DNA of 64,000 nucleotides from Halorientalis sp. IM1011 (GTDB lineage Archaea > Halobacteriota > Halobacteria > Halobacteriales > Haloarculaceae), in NCBI RefSeq assembly GCF_001989615.1, contig NZ_CP019067.1, positions 1,426,001-1,490,000 of the forward strand, read 5' to 3'. The position numbers were made by a program, and so were the translations under genes. Below are positions 18,083 through 26,382 of this stretch, one piece after another. Positions within the stretch are counted from its first letter, which is position 1, and each line of letters starts with the position of its first letter. Below the pieces are notes generated by a model. The model saw nothing but the letters and a program-made list of their open reading frames with translations. It was not told where the DNA came from and ran no database searches.

Positions 18083-20227
18083 ATGACCGAGTGGGTTCCG
18101 ACCACGTGTATGCGGTGTGCGGTGGGCTGTGGTCACAAGCACCTGGGGGTCGACGAGGGGTACGGCGTCGACGTGGTGCGGGGCGACGGGCAACACCCCG
18201 TCAACCGGGGGCTGGCCTGCCAGCGCGGCATCGAGGAGAGCGCCGATCCCGACGGCGAGTGGCTCTCGAAGCCGCTCGTCCGCAAGGGGGGCGAACTCGT
18301 CGAGACCTCGTGGCCCGACGCGCTGGACCGGGTCGCCCAGCGGTTCGACGCGGCCCTCTCCCGGGATCGAGACGCCGTGGCCGTCCTGGGCAGCGGCCAG
18401 CAGACCAACGAAGCCGCCTACGCGCTGGGGAAACTCGCCCGCGGCGGCTTCGGGACGCGGTACTACGACGCCAACACCACGCTCTGCATGGCCAGCGCGG
18501 TGACGGCCTACTACGAGGCGTTCGGGAGCGACGCGCCACCGACGACATACGACGACATCCCCGAGGCCGAGACCCACGTCGTCTGGGGGGCCAACCCGGC
18601 CATCGCCCACCCCGTGATGTTCCGGTGGATCCGCGAGAGCGCGAGTGCGGCGGACAGCCGGATGCTCGTCGTCGATCCCGTCGAGACCGACACCGCGACG
18701 ACGGCCGACGACCACGTACAGCTCGACCCCGGCGCGGACCTCGCACTGGCCCGGGCCGTCCTCGCCGAGATCGTCGACCGCGGCGCGGTCGACCGCGAGT
18801 TCGTCGACGAGGCGACCGATGGGTTCGAGGACCTGGTCGCGGACCTCCCCGATCCGGCAGCGGCCGCCGACGAGGCGGGCGTCGATCTCGCGGCGGTCGA
18901 GGATCTCGCCGCAGCTTTCGAGGACCCAACCCTGATCTACTGGGGGATGGGGATCAATCAGAGCGTCCGGGGCACCGACGCCGCACGGGCGCTGATCGAC
19001 CTCTGTCTCGCGACCGGGAACCTCCGGCCCGGGAGCGGCCCGTTCTCGCTGACCGGGCAGGCCAACTCGATGGGGACCCGCGTCGTCTCCTCGAAGGGAT
19101 CCTGGCCCGGCCAGCGGCCCTTCGACGATCCGATCCACAGAGCCGAGATCGCCGACGAGTGGGGCGTCCCCGTCGGCCGGTTGCCCGACGACACCGGCCC
19201 AGGCCCGGTGGGGACGATCGACACGGTGGATGACGGGCCGGTCGAGGCGGTCTACGCCGTCGCGACCAACCCCGTGGCCGGGATGCCGGACGCCAACGCC
19301 GTCGCGGAGAAGCTGGAGGACGCCTTCCTCGTCGTACAGGACAGCTTCCGGACCGAGACGACGGAACTCGCGGACGTGGTCCTGCCGGCGGCGACCTGGG
19401 GCGAGTCCGAGGGCACCGTCATGAACATGGAACGCCGCGTCTCGCGGGTCCGGGCGGCCTCGGAGACGCCGCCGACGGTCCAGCAGGACATCGACATCAT
19501 CGCGGCGGTGGCCAACGAGATCGTCCCCGGCCTGCTGCCGGAACCGCCGGTCGACCCCGCCGCCGTGTTCGACGAGTTCACCGAACTGACCGCGGGCACG
19601 AAGGCCGACTGCTCGGGCATCGCCTACGAACGACTGGACCACGAACTCGCCGTCCGGTGGCCCGCCCCGGAACCCGACACCGAAGGCGGCTACCGCTACC
19701 ATGCCGCCGAGGGCGAGGGCGAGCGCTGGCAGTTCGCCACCCCCGACGGGACGGCCAACTTCTCGACCCCCCCCGAACCCGACCCACTCCCGGAACCGAC
19801 CGAAGAGGCGTACCCGCTCACGCTGACTACTGCGCGCGAGGTCGACGGCTACAACACTGGCGTCCGGTCGCGCCCGGTCGACGACCCCGGACCGGTGACG
19901 GCCCGGGTCAATCCCGAGACGGTCGCCGCCTACCTGGACGGGGACGCGGTGGACGATGTCGAGTCCGACGACGAACACGAGATTCGGCTGGAGACCAGAC
20001 GGGGGGCGATCACCGCCCGGCTCGATCCGGACCCTGCGGTCCCGGCGGGGCTGGTCTGGTTGCCGATCCACCACCCCGCGACGAACGAACTCACGGTCCC
20101 GGCGACCGATCCGCGCTCGGACGAACCGAACCTCAAGCAGTGCGCCGTGGCGCTCGCGGCTCCCGCGGCGGAACCCGCCAGCGGCGAGGCGACGGTCGAC
20201 CCCGATCCGGTCGAGGCCTCGGACTGA
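18083..20227 (+). CDS. nasA: Assimilatory nitrate reductase, molybdopterin subunit
   Basis: 714 residues. It reduces nitrate to nitrite in the cytoplasm for nitrogen assimilation. The N-terminal [4Fe-4S] ligands are Cys9, Cys12, Cys16 and Cys46 (TTCMRCAVGC ... GLACQRG). Cys135 in NTTLCMASA is the likely molybdenum ligand of this class. Bis-MGD-binding regions (VVWGANPAIAHPVMF, YWGMGINQSVRGTDAARAL) and the C-terminal molybdopterin dinucleotide domain are intact. There is no twin-arginine signal, consistent with the assimilatory type. The ATG at 18083 gives the standard N-terminus, and an upstream extension is not conserved-looking. Its stop codon overlaps by one base the start of a narK remnant. 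Confidence 0.93.
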   Translation: MTEWVPTTCMRCAVGCGHKHLGVDEGYGVDVVRGDGQHPVNRGLACQRGIEESADPDGEWLSKPLVRKGGELVETSWPDALDRVAQRFDAALSRDRDAVAVLGSGQQTNEAAYALGKLARGGFGTRYYDANTTLCMASAVTAYYEAFGSDAPPTTYDDIPEAETHVVWGANPAIAHPVMFRWIRESASAADSRMLVVDPVETDTATTADDHVQLDPGADLALARAVLAEIVDRGAVDREFVDEATDGFEDLVADLPDPAAAADEAGVDLAAVEDLAAAFEDPTLIYWGMGINQSVRGTDAARALIDLCLATGNLRPGSGPFSLTGQANSMGTRVVSSKGSWPGQRPFDDPIHRAEIADEWGVPVGRLPDDTGPGPVGTIDTVDDGPVEAVYAVATNPVAGMPDANAVAEKLEDAFLVVQDSFRTETTELADVVLPAATWGESEGTVMNMERRVSRVRAASETPPTVQQDIDIIAAVANEIVPGLLPEPPVDPAAVFDEFTELTAGTKADCSGIAYERLDHELAVRWPAPEPDTEGGYRYHAAEGEGERWQFATPDGTANFSTPPEPDPLPEPTEEAYPLTLTTAREVDGYNTGVRSRPVDDPGPVTARVNPETVAAYLDGDAVDDVESDDEHEIRLETRRGAITARLDPDPAVPAGLVWLPIHHPATNELTVPATDPRSDEPNLKQCAVALAAPAAEPASGEATVDPDPVEASD

Positions 20228-20394
20228 TGAGGACGACGAAGTGGCGGACGCTGGCGCTTCCCCGCGTCTTCGCCGACTGGCAGGGCCCGCTGTTCGCCGC
20301 CGGCTGGCGCGCGGCTCTCTTCTACACCGGCGTCGTCGGCGAGGCCACGGTCTTCGAGTACGCCGCCAGCGACTCCTTCCAGTTCCCCGGGTGA
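20227..20394 (+). pseudogene. Internally deleted narK remnant (55 codons)
   Basis: The ATG overlaps the nasA stop (TGATG). The short frame joins the first residues of NarK (TKWRTL) directly to an internal NarK segment: LPRVFADWQGPLFAAGWRAA then LFYTGVVG. The intact narK 480 bases downstream has TKWRTLLLA at residues 7-15 and [20 protein letters not shown] then AFFYTGVV near 153-180. About 140 codons have been lost between the two pieces, and everything after YTGVV is missing or scrambled. This is a decayed duplicate of narK, not a transporter. It may still be translated by coupling to nasA. Confidence 0.8.
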
Positions 20395-20706
20395 GCGGCC
20401 ACAGACTCACGCGGTCGGGCCGGATCGGATACCCTGGATTTTCCGGACAACGATCGTTCACTTTCGTCCCGAATTTCGGCCGAAGAACGTGATTATACTC
20501 CTTGTATTCTTCCTCATTTCGAGTGTACGTCGACTATGCGCCAGTGAATGTTGAAATCCAGCACAGTAGCGCTTATTACGATATCAGACACACACTCGAC
20601 TGGAGAAAAACATCAAATTCGAATCTATGTTCGGGAAAAAGGTGGATGTTCATTCGGAAATAGGATCGGACGGTGGCCACAGCGGTCTGGGCCGGGGTGA
20701 CCTGCG
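20395..20706. other. AT-rich gap before narK, no gene seen
   Basis: About 310 bases, clearly more AT-rich than the coding DNA around it. No frame of note and no tRNA were found. It presumably holds the narK promoter (for example the AT-rich stretch at 20600-20625) and scrambled residue of the duplication that left the narK remnant. The TTTACGTCC palindrome found before nasA and nirA is not present here. Confidence 0.5.
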
Positions 20707-22026
20707 ATGGGACTGATCGGGATGACCAAGTGGCGGACGCTCCTGCTCGCCACGATCGGGTTCAACTTCTCGTTCCTGATCTGGTTCTCGTTTGCCCCCT
20801 TCACGGGGCCGATGGCCGAGGAGTTCGGGCTGTCGCTGGCCGAGATCGGGATCCTCGCGAGCGCGGCCATCTGGCTCGCGCCCTTCGGCCGGATCCTGAC
20901 GGGGTGGCTCTCCGACAGGTTCGGCGCGCCCACGGTGTTCGCGATCGTGCTGGGCTACGTCGGGGTGTTCTCGATGGCCAGCGCCTTCGCCCAGAGTTAC
21001 ACCGTCTTCTTCGTCGAACGGCTGATCGTCGCGACCGCGGGGATCACGTTCGTCATCGGGATCCAGCACGTCTCCGAGTGGTTCGACGAGGAGACCCTGG
21101 GGACCGCCGAGGGAGTCTACGCCGGGGTCGGGAACGCCGGCGCGGCCGGCGGGGCGTTGATCCTCCCGCGCGTGTTCCCGACCGACTGGAGCGGCCCGCT
21201 CTTCCAGACGAACTGGCGGGCCGCCTTCTTCTACACCGGCGTCGTCTCGATACTGCTGGCGATCGCCTACTACACGCTCGGTGAGGCGGCAAAGAGCGAG
21301 CAGAAGCGCCAGGCGACCAAGGAGAGCGCGAGCTTCGAGGGGTGGTTCTACACCGCGACCCGCTACGGGACGGTCGTGCTCGCGTTAGCGTACGTGATGA
21401 CCTTCGGGCTCGAACTGTCGATGAACGGCTGGCTGGCGACCTACTACCGGGAAGGGTTCGACACGCAGAACCTCGTGCTGGCGAGTACGTTCGCGGCGAC
21501 GTTCTCGGTCGCGGCCGGCCTGCTCCGGCCCATCGGGGGCTACGTCAGCGACCTGCTCGCGCGCAAGGAGAAGAACATCCTCCCGATCTTCACCGGCCGG
21601 TACCGCGAGCAGTGGACGTTCGTCTCGCTGTGTTTCGTCGTCCTCACGATGTTCGGGATGACGCTCGCGGGTCTCAGTGGCCAGGTCCTGCTGGCGGTCG
21701 GGGCTGGCTTCCTCGTCGGGATGGGCTGTGCGTTCGCCGAGGGGGCGATCTTCGCGCAGGTGCCAGCGATGTTCCCCGACAGCTCCGGGGCCGTCGCGGG
21801 CGTCGTCGGCGGCGTCGGCACCGTCGGTGGGATCGTCTACCCGCTGGTCTACGCCGCGCCGTTCCTGGCGAACCTCCACCTGGGCTATTCCATCGTCGCC
21901 GTCTCGATGCTCCCCATCGTCCTGCTTGCGGCCTGGGTGTTCCAGCCCCACGTCGCCACCCGCGCGACGACTGACGGCTTCGTCGGCACCGAGACCGACG
22001 CCGGTAGCGTCGCCGCCGACGACTGA
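20707..22026 (+). CDS. narK: Nitrate/nitrite MFS transporter
   Basis: 439 residues with about twelve hydrophobic helices of the major facilitator superfamily. The nitrate/nitrite porter features are [15 protein letters not shown] in the first helix region and the loop [13 protein letters not shown]. Gly-rich helices follow ([20 protein letters not shown] and [22 protein letters not shown]). It imports nitrate, possibly exchanging nitrite. The start at 20707 follows a GGGGTGA purine-rich stretch by a few bases. A Met at 20722 (MTKWRTL) is an alternative. It lies between nasA and nirA, completing the nitrate assimilation set. Confidence 0.92.
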   Translation: MGLIGMTKWRTLLLATIGFNFSFLIWFSFAPFTGPMAEEFGLSLAEIGILASAAIWLAPFGRILTGWLSDRFGAPTVFAIVLGYVGVFSMASAFAQSYTVFFVERLIVATAGITFVIGIQHVSEWFDEETLGTAEGVYAGVGNAGAAGGALILPRVFPTDWSGPLFQTNWRAAFFYTGVVSILLAIAYYTLGEAAKSEQKRQATKESASFEGWFYTATRYGTVVLALAYVMTFGLELSMNGWLATYYREGFDTQNLVLASTFAATFSVAAGLLRPIGGYVSDLLARKEKNILPIFTGRYREQWTFVSLCFVVLTMFGMTLAGLSGQVLLAVGAGFLVGMGCAFAEGAIFAQVPAMFPDSSGAVAGVVGGVGTVGGIVYPLVYAAPFLANLHLGYSIVAVSMLPIVLLAAWVFQPHVATRATTDGFVGTETDAGSVAADD

Positions 22027-22028
22027 GA

Positions 22029-22331
22029 CTACTCGGCCTCCCGGAGCGCCGCCACGTGCTGGCGGGCCTCCTCACGGGTCATCCCCCGGACGCCACAGGA
22101 ACAGGAGAGGAGTTCGGGGTCCGCGAGGTCGTCCACCTGTTCCCGCCGGTCCCGCTCCAGTTCGTCCGCCGCCTGGTCGTACTCGAAGTACACCCGGTAG
22201 CTGACCTGCGTCACGCCCTCGATGCGGTGGTCCTCGTCGGGATCGGGGTCGGCGATCGCGGTCTCGTGTTCGGCCTGCATCTCCGCCTTCCAGTCCTCCA
22301 GCGTCTTCTCGGGGTCCCGGTCGTCCGTCAT
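22029..22331 (-). CDS. Hypothetical acidic protein with CSCG motif
   Basis: 100 residues, soluble, strongly acidic, with a long charged helix (EYDQAADELERDRREQVDDL). A short cysteine pair (LLSCSCGVRGMTREEARQHV) near the C-terminus may bind metal. The ATG at 22331 is 27 bases after a TTTTTG box, favouring a leaderless mRNA over a longer reading. It is convergent with narK and divergent from nirA, sitting inside the nitrate cluster on the other strand. I do not recognise a family. Confidence 0.65.
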   Translation of the reverse strand: MTDDRDPEKTLEDWKAEMQAEHETAIADPDPDEDHRIEGVTQVSYRVYFEYDQAADELERDRREQVDDLADPELLSCSCGVRGMTREEARQHVAALREAE

Positions 22332-22481
22332 GGCCGTGGCCTCGCGTCCCCGTGGCAAAAACGCTCTCCAACCGAACCGGCCCGCGCTCGCGCGCGGTCG
22401 CGACCCTCGATTCGCGGATCGGTCGATCAGTCACCCCCGAACGAACCGCCCGTTCGTCCATATATTCGTCCAGACGGTGGA

Positions 22482-22498
22482 CGATTTACGTCCTTAAA
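22482..22498 (+). promoter_or_regulatory. TTTACGTCCTTAAA element upstream of nirA
   Basis: CGATTTACGTCCTTAAA differs by one base from the element upstream of nasA. The inverted repeat is slightly imperfect here (TTTACG / CTTAAA). It lies 174 bases before the nirA ATG in a 340-base AT-rich gap. It is a candidate shared operator for nitrate and nitrite reduction genes. Confidence 0.5.
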
Positions 22499-22610
22499 CA
22501 CACTAACGCTCCTGATAAAGTAGACGAACGCCATGCGAGCACCCTTATTTCTGTACTTGTTCAACGATTACTGTTATACGGACGAGACTGGATTGTTGTA
22601 ACGTGAATAG

Positions 22611-22635
22611 CTGGAAAATCGTTGCAGTATTCCAG
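22611..22635 (+). promoter_or_regulatory. Inverted repeat just upstream of nirA
   Basis: CTGGAA (22611-22616) and TTCCAG (22630-22635) are perfect 6-bp arms 13 bases apart. They are centred about 50 bases before the nirA start codon, in the core-promoter zone. It could be a repressor or activator site. Support is only the symmetry and position. Confidence 0.3.
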
Positions 22636-22671
22636 AAAAATCGTGACAGACACCTAATTCAGTGATCGACT

Positions 22672-24483
22672 ATGCCACACAAGAAGGAAGGAGTCAAAGA
22701 CGAACTGTACGGTGACGAGGTCAGGGAGAAGCTCCTTGAGTTCGCCGAGACGGGGTGGGAGTCCATTCCCGAGGACGAGCGCGAGGAGTGGTTCACGCGC
22801 TTCAAGTTCTGGGGGATCTTCCACCAGCGGTCGGGCCAGGAGAGCTACTTCATGCTGCGGCTGACCAACTGCGGCGGGGTCCTCGAACCGGGGCAGCTCC
22901 GGGCGATCGGCGAGGTCGCTCGCGACTACGCGAAGGGGCCGGTCGACAACCCGGAGTTCGGCAACGGGTGGATCGACCTGACGACCCGCCAGTCGATCCA
23001 GCTCCACTGGATCAAGCTGGAGGACGTCCCCGAAATCTGGGAGAAACTGGAATCGGTGGGCGTCTCCAGTCGTTCCTCTGGAGGCGACACCATGCGCAAC
23101 ATCTCGGGCTGTCCGGTCGCCGGCAAGGCCGAGGAGTACGTCGAGAGCCGCGAACTCCTGGACGAGATAGAGGAAGACATCCGCGGCGACGACGACCTCG
23201 CGAACATGCCCCGGAAGTTCAACATCTCCGTGTCCGGCTGTCGGCAGGGGTGCGCCCAGGACTCGATCAACGACGTGGGGCTGGAGCCGGCCCACAAACT
23301 GATCGACGGCGAAGAAGTCAGGGGCTTCAACGTCCGCGTCGGCGGCGGCCTCGGCGGGCGCGAGCCGCGCCCGGCCCGTCCGCTGGACATCTTCGTCCGT
23401 CCGGACCAAGCGAAAGCGACCGTCCGGGCGTTCGTCGAACTCTACTTCGAGGAGGGCAACCGCGAGAACCGCCAGAAGAACCGTGCCCGGTTCTTCGTCG
23501 ACGAGTGGGGGACCGACGAGATCCGTGAGGCGATGGACGAGCGACTCGACTTCGAACTCGAACGCGCCGGCACGGACTTCCGCGGCGAGTACACCTACAA
23601 CGCCGGGAAGCCGGCCGAGCGCGGCGCACACGATCACGTCGGCGTCTACGACCAGAGAGACGGCACGAACTACGTCGGACTCTCGGTCCCCGTCGGGCGA
23701 TTGCCCGCCGAGGACGCCATCGAACTGGCCGACCTGGCCGACGAGTACGGCAGCGGCGAGATCCGGCTCACCCGCCGGCAGAACCCGCTCGTCATGGACG
23801 TCCCCGACGAGAAGCTGGACGACCTGCTCGCGCACGACCTGCTGGAGACCTACACCCCGGAGCCCAGTCCCTTCGAGCAGGGCGCGATGGCCTGTACCGG
23901 GACGGAGTTCTGTTCGATCGCACTGACCGAGACGAAGGCCCGGACCGCGCGGATGCTACGCTGGCTCCAGCGCAACGTCGAACTGCCCGACGACGTGGAT
24001 CGGATCAAGATCCACTACTCGGGCTGTACGGCCGACTGCGGGCAGGCCATGACCGCCGACATCGGGCTCCAGGGGATGCGCGCCCGCAAGGACGGCGAGA
24101 TGGTCGAGGCCATGGACGTGGGCGTCGGCGGCGGCGTCGGCGAGGACCCCAGCTTCGTCGACTGGGTGCGCCAGCGCGTCCCCGCCGACGAGGTCCCTGG
24201 ACTCATCAAGAATCTCGTCGAGGCCTACGCAGCGCTCCGGGAGGAGAGCGGTGCCCGTTCCGGGCACCGAAACGAAGACGGCGAAGCCGTCGGTGGCCAG
24301 ACCTTCCGCGAGTGGGTCGACGCCACCGGTCAGGAGAACCTGATCTCGCTCGCGGAACCCGAGGAGACCAGCTACGAGGACCCCTGGATGCACGACGCCA
24401 AGCAGTCCTGGTACCCCTTCGACGACGGCGAGAGTCCCGCGCCGACCGCCCCCGACGGGACGCCCCTCTCGGCCGATGACTGA
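22672..24483 (+). CDS. nirA: Assimilatory nitrite reductase (ferredoxin), sirohaem protein
   Basis: 603 residues. It reduces nitrite to ammonium with six electrons from ferredoxin. Two ferredoxin-like half domains alternate with two sirohaem-binding halves. The siroheme-[4Fe-4S] ligands are Cys408, Cys414 (ACTGTEFCS), Cys452 and Cys456 (SGCTADCG), with the standard C-x5-C and C-x3-C spacing. The basic motif for sirohaem carboxylates, TTRQSIQLHW, and NISGCPVAG are present. Residues about 526-541 (ESGARSGHRNEDGEAVG) look inserted and are encoded by two adjacent perfect palindromes. The gene forms the nitrate assimilation set with nasA and narK but has its own AT-rich upstream region. Confidence 0.95.
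   Translation: MPHKKEGVKDELYGDEVREKLLEFAETGWESIPEDEREEWFTRFKFWGIFHQRSGQESYFMLRLTNCGGVLEPGQLRAIGEVARDYAKGPVDNPEFGNGWIDLTTRQSIQLHWIKLEDVPEIWEKLESVGVSSRSSGGDTMRNISGCPVAGKAEEYVESRELLDEIEEDIRGDDDLANMPRKFNISVSGCRQGCAQDSINDVGLEPAHKLIDGEEVRGFNVRVGGGLGGREPRPARPLDIFVRPDQAKATVRAFVELYFEEGNRENRQKNRARFFVDEWGTDEIREAMDERLDFELERAGTDFRGEYTYNAGKPAERGAHDHVGVYDQRDGTNYVGLSVPVGRLPAEDAIELADLADEYGSGEIRLTRRQNPLVMDVPDEKLDDLLAHDLLETYTPEPSPFEQGAMACTGTEFCSIALTETKARTARMLRWLQRNVELPDDVDRIKIHYSGCTADCGQAMTADIGLQGMRARKDGEMVEAMDVGVGGGVGEDPSFVDWVRQRVPADEVPGLIKNLVEAYAALREESGARSGHRNEDGEAVGGQTFREWVDATGQENLISLAEPEETSYEDPWMHDAKQSWYPFDDGESPAPTAPDGTPLSADD
24250..24291 (+). repeat. Two in-frame triloop palindromes inside nirA
   Basis: GGTGCCCG-TTC-CGGGCACC (24250-24268) and GACGGC-GAA-GCCGTC (24277-24291) are perfect stems with 3-nt loops, separated by eight bases. 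The stem-GAA/TTC-stem format is that of the intergenic hairpin clusters. They encode a charged, flexible segment near the C-terminus of NirA, outside the cofactor-binding region. Confidence 0.75.
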
Positions 24484-24568
24484 GGCCGACCACGAAGACG
24501 GACGGACGACCGCCCCGGCGCCTGCGGACGCCGCGCCGGAACTGCTCCCGGTAGACGCCCGGGAGTAA
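24476..24568 (+). CDS. 30-codon ORF overlapping the end of nirA
   Basis: ATG at 24476 overlaps the last eight bases of nirA in another frame and runs to TAA 24566-24568. The product is MTEADHEDGRTTAPAPADAA followed by ten residues ending in VDARE: acidic, with no recognisable motif. The overlap resembles translationally coupled genes in this window. It may be a truncated downstream gene, a coupled micropeptide or chance. Support is only the overlap and haloarchaeal codon usage. Confidence 0.25.
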   Translation: MTEADHEDGRTTAPAPADAAPELLPVDARE

Positions 24569-24635
24569 CGACGGCCACAGTTCGCCGACGTAGCAAGCAG
24601 TTGGGATTTTACCGGGGCGCACCGACAGTCGGCGC

Positions 24636-25514
24636 ATGGTCGGCCAACTCCCGGAGTGGATGACAGGATTTCTGCTGGCGTACGATCGGATACTCTCCGA
24701 GCTGTTCTGGTTTCTCGTGGGCTTTCTGGTGGTCTATCTCGTGGGTCAGTTCGTTCTCGTCCCGGTCGCCGTCCGTGTCGTCCGGTCGCGCAATCGCAAC
24801 AACCCGACGATCGAGTCCGCGACGGAGACGTACCTGCAGGTGTTCCTGATCGGGTTCGCGACGGTCACGGGCATCATCGCCGCCGGCTACGGGTTCGTCT
24901 TCTCGGAGTCGGCTGTCATCATCGCGGCCATCACCTTCGGCCTGGGCATCGCGGGTCAGCAGGTCTTCGGCTCGCTCATCAGCGGGCTGTTCCTCGTCAC
25001 CGATCCCGACTTCAACGTCGGCGACTGGATCTCCTGGCAGGGTGGGGAAGGGACCATCGAAGCAGTCGACTTTCGCGTCACGCGAGTCCGGACACCCGAC
25101 AACGAGACCATCTCGGTACCGAACACCGAACTCACGAACAACGCACTGACTCGACCCTACGGCCGGGACACGTATCGAGTCACCGAACAGGTGTTTCTGG
25201 CCTACTACGAAGACACCGAGCGCGCCCTCATGGAACTTCAGCAGATCGCCGCGAATTTCGAGTCGGTTCTCGACGATCCAGCGCCGAACGCACGGGTGAT
25301 CGATCTGGGGGAAAACGCGATCACGGTGCAGGCGGAGCTCTGGATCGAAGACCCCGGAAACAGTGACATCGCGACCCTTCGCTCGGATTTCCGCCGTGCG
25401 GTGAAACGCCAGTTCGACGAGGAGGGGATCACACTCGCCCCGCCTGCCGCGCAGTTACTCTCGGGGGAACTCACAGTGACGGATCGGGCGACCGCGTCGG
25501 GATCGGACGAGTGA
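24636..25514 (+). CDS. MscS-family mechanosensitive channel
   Basis: 292 residues. Three hydrophobic helices span about residues 15-45, 65-85 and 95-115. The pore-lining third helix is Gly/Ala-rich (ITFGLGIAGQQVFGSLISGLF). A beta domain with FNVGDWISWQGGEGTIEAVDFRVTRVRTPDNETISVPN is the MscS hallmark, and a C-terminal alpha/beta domain completes it. It releases solutes on osmotic down-shock. The ATG at 24636 is 27 bases after a TTTTA box, so probably leaderless. Placement beside nitrogen genes seems incidental. Confidence 0.92.
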   Translation: MVGQLPEWMTGFLLAYDRILSELFWFLVGFLVVYLVGQFVLVPVAVRVVRSRNRNNPTIESATETYLQVFLIGFATVTGIIAAGYGFVFSESAVIIAAITFGLGIAGQQVFGSLISGLFLVTDPDFNVGDWISWQGGEGTIEAVDFRVTRVRTPDNETISVPNTELTNNALTRPYGRDTYRVTEQVFLAYYEDTERALMELQQIAANFESVLDDPAPNARVIDLGENAITVQAELWIEDPGNSDIATLRSDFRRAVKRQFDEEGITLAPPAAQLLSGELTVTDRATASGSDE

Positions 25515-25529
25515 GATACCGGCGACCGG

Positions 25530-25545
25530 AGGCGAAAAAAGCGGC
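25530..25545 (-). terminator. T-run terminator for the amt-glnK-lrp operon
   Basis: On the minus strand a GC-rich GGGCCGC is followed by six T residues (complement of A 25535-25540), 12 bases after the lrp stop. It is also close behind the convergent MscS gene. Archaeal termination on U-tracts makes this a credible end of the operon. Confidence 0.45.
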
Positions 25546-25551
25546 CCGTCG

Positions 25552-26010
25552 TCAGCCTTCCACGTCGACGGGGAACTGCGCGTTCTCCCGGACAACCTCG
25601 AGGACGACGCTCGTGTTCGCCGCCTCCACGTCGGGGTCGGTCAGCAGGTCCTTGATCTTGCGGTTCATCTCGTCGGTGTCCTCGAACTTCCCGACCGCGA
25701 CCACGTCGTGACCGCCGGTCACCTCGTAGACGCTGACCATTCGCTCGTGGTCGCGCAGGCGGTCGACGACGGGTTTGAGTCCGTTGCCGTCCACGCTGAG
25801 GTGGAAGACGGCAGTCACGTCGTAGCCCAGCCGATCGTAGTCGATCACCGGTCGGTAGCTCTCGATGACGCCGTCCTCTTCGAGGGCCGACAGCCGTTTC
25901 GAGACCGTCGTCGCCGCGAGTCCGGTCTCGCTGGCGATGTCGCGGGCGCTGGCCCGACCGTCGGAGAGCAGCGCGTTCACGATGCGACGGTCGGTGTCGT
26001 CGACTGCCAT
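25552..26010 (-). CDS. Lrp/AsnC family regulator in the amt-glnK operon
   Basis: 152 residues. An N-terminal helix-turn-helix (SARDIASETGLAATTVSKRLSALEEDGVI) is followed by an RAM/AsnC ligand domain (FHLSVDGNGL ... VYEVTGGHDVVAVGKF). It is clearly paralogous to the Lrp at 57.6 kb, sharing [12 protein letters not shown], the (M)(V/I)SVYEVTG core and NTSVVL. It follows glnK by three bases, so amt, glnK and lrp are co-transcribed. A role in nitrogen-responsive regulation, perhaps sensing glutamine or another amino acid, is inferred from position. Confidence 0.88.
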   Translation of the reverse strand: MAVDDTDRRIVNALLSDGRASARDIASETGLAATTVSKRLSALEEDGVIESYRPVIDYDRLGYDVTAVFHLSVDGNGLKPVVDRLRDHERMVSVYEVTGGHDVVAVGKFEDTDEMNRKIKDLLTDPDVEAANTSVVLEVVRENAQFPVDVEG

Positions 26011-26013
26011 CCG

Positions 26014-26382
26014 TCAGACAGCGTCGGGACCGGTCTTGCCGGTCCGGATCTGGACGGCGTCCTCGACGTCGACCACGAACACCTTGCCGTCGCCGGGTTC
26101 GCCGGTGTGGGCGGCGTCCTTGATCGCGTCGACGACGTCCCCGGCGGGCACGTCGGCGACGACCGTCTCCAGTTTGACCTTCTCGTGGAGGTCGACCACG
26201 TACTCCTCGCCGCGCCACTGCCCTTTCTTGACCGGCTGGCTGCCGCGACCGCGGACGTTCGTCACCGTCAGGGAGGGCGCGCCGACCTCGGCGAGGCCCT
26301 TCTTGACATCCGACAGTTTGCCGGGCCGGATGAACGCGATCACCATCTTGATACCGCCGTCGTTGGGTTGCGTGTCGCTCAT
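26014..26382 (-). CDS. glnK: P-II nitrogen regulatory protein
   Basis: 122 residues. The P-II fold is shown by [20 protein letters not shown], the T-loop [12 protein letters not shown] and the C-terminal [19 protein letters not shown] that binds ATP and 2-oxoglutarate. The T-loop tyrosine is present. Its start is immediately adjacent to the amt stop (no spacer). By family precedent it plugs or opens the Amt channel according to ATP and 2-oxoglutarate, and in haloarchaea also affects glutamine synthetase. Confidence 0.95.
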   Translation of the reverse strand: MSDTQPNDGGIKMVIAFIRPGKLSDVKKGLAEVGAPSLTVTNVRGRGSQPVKKGQWRGEEYVVDLHEKVKLETVVADVPAGDVVDAIKDAAHTGEPGDGKVFVVDVEDAVQIRTGKTGPDAV

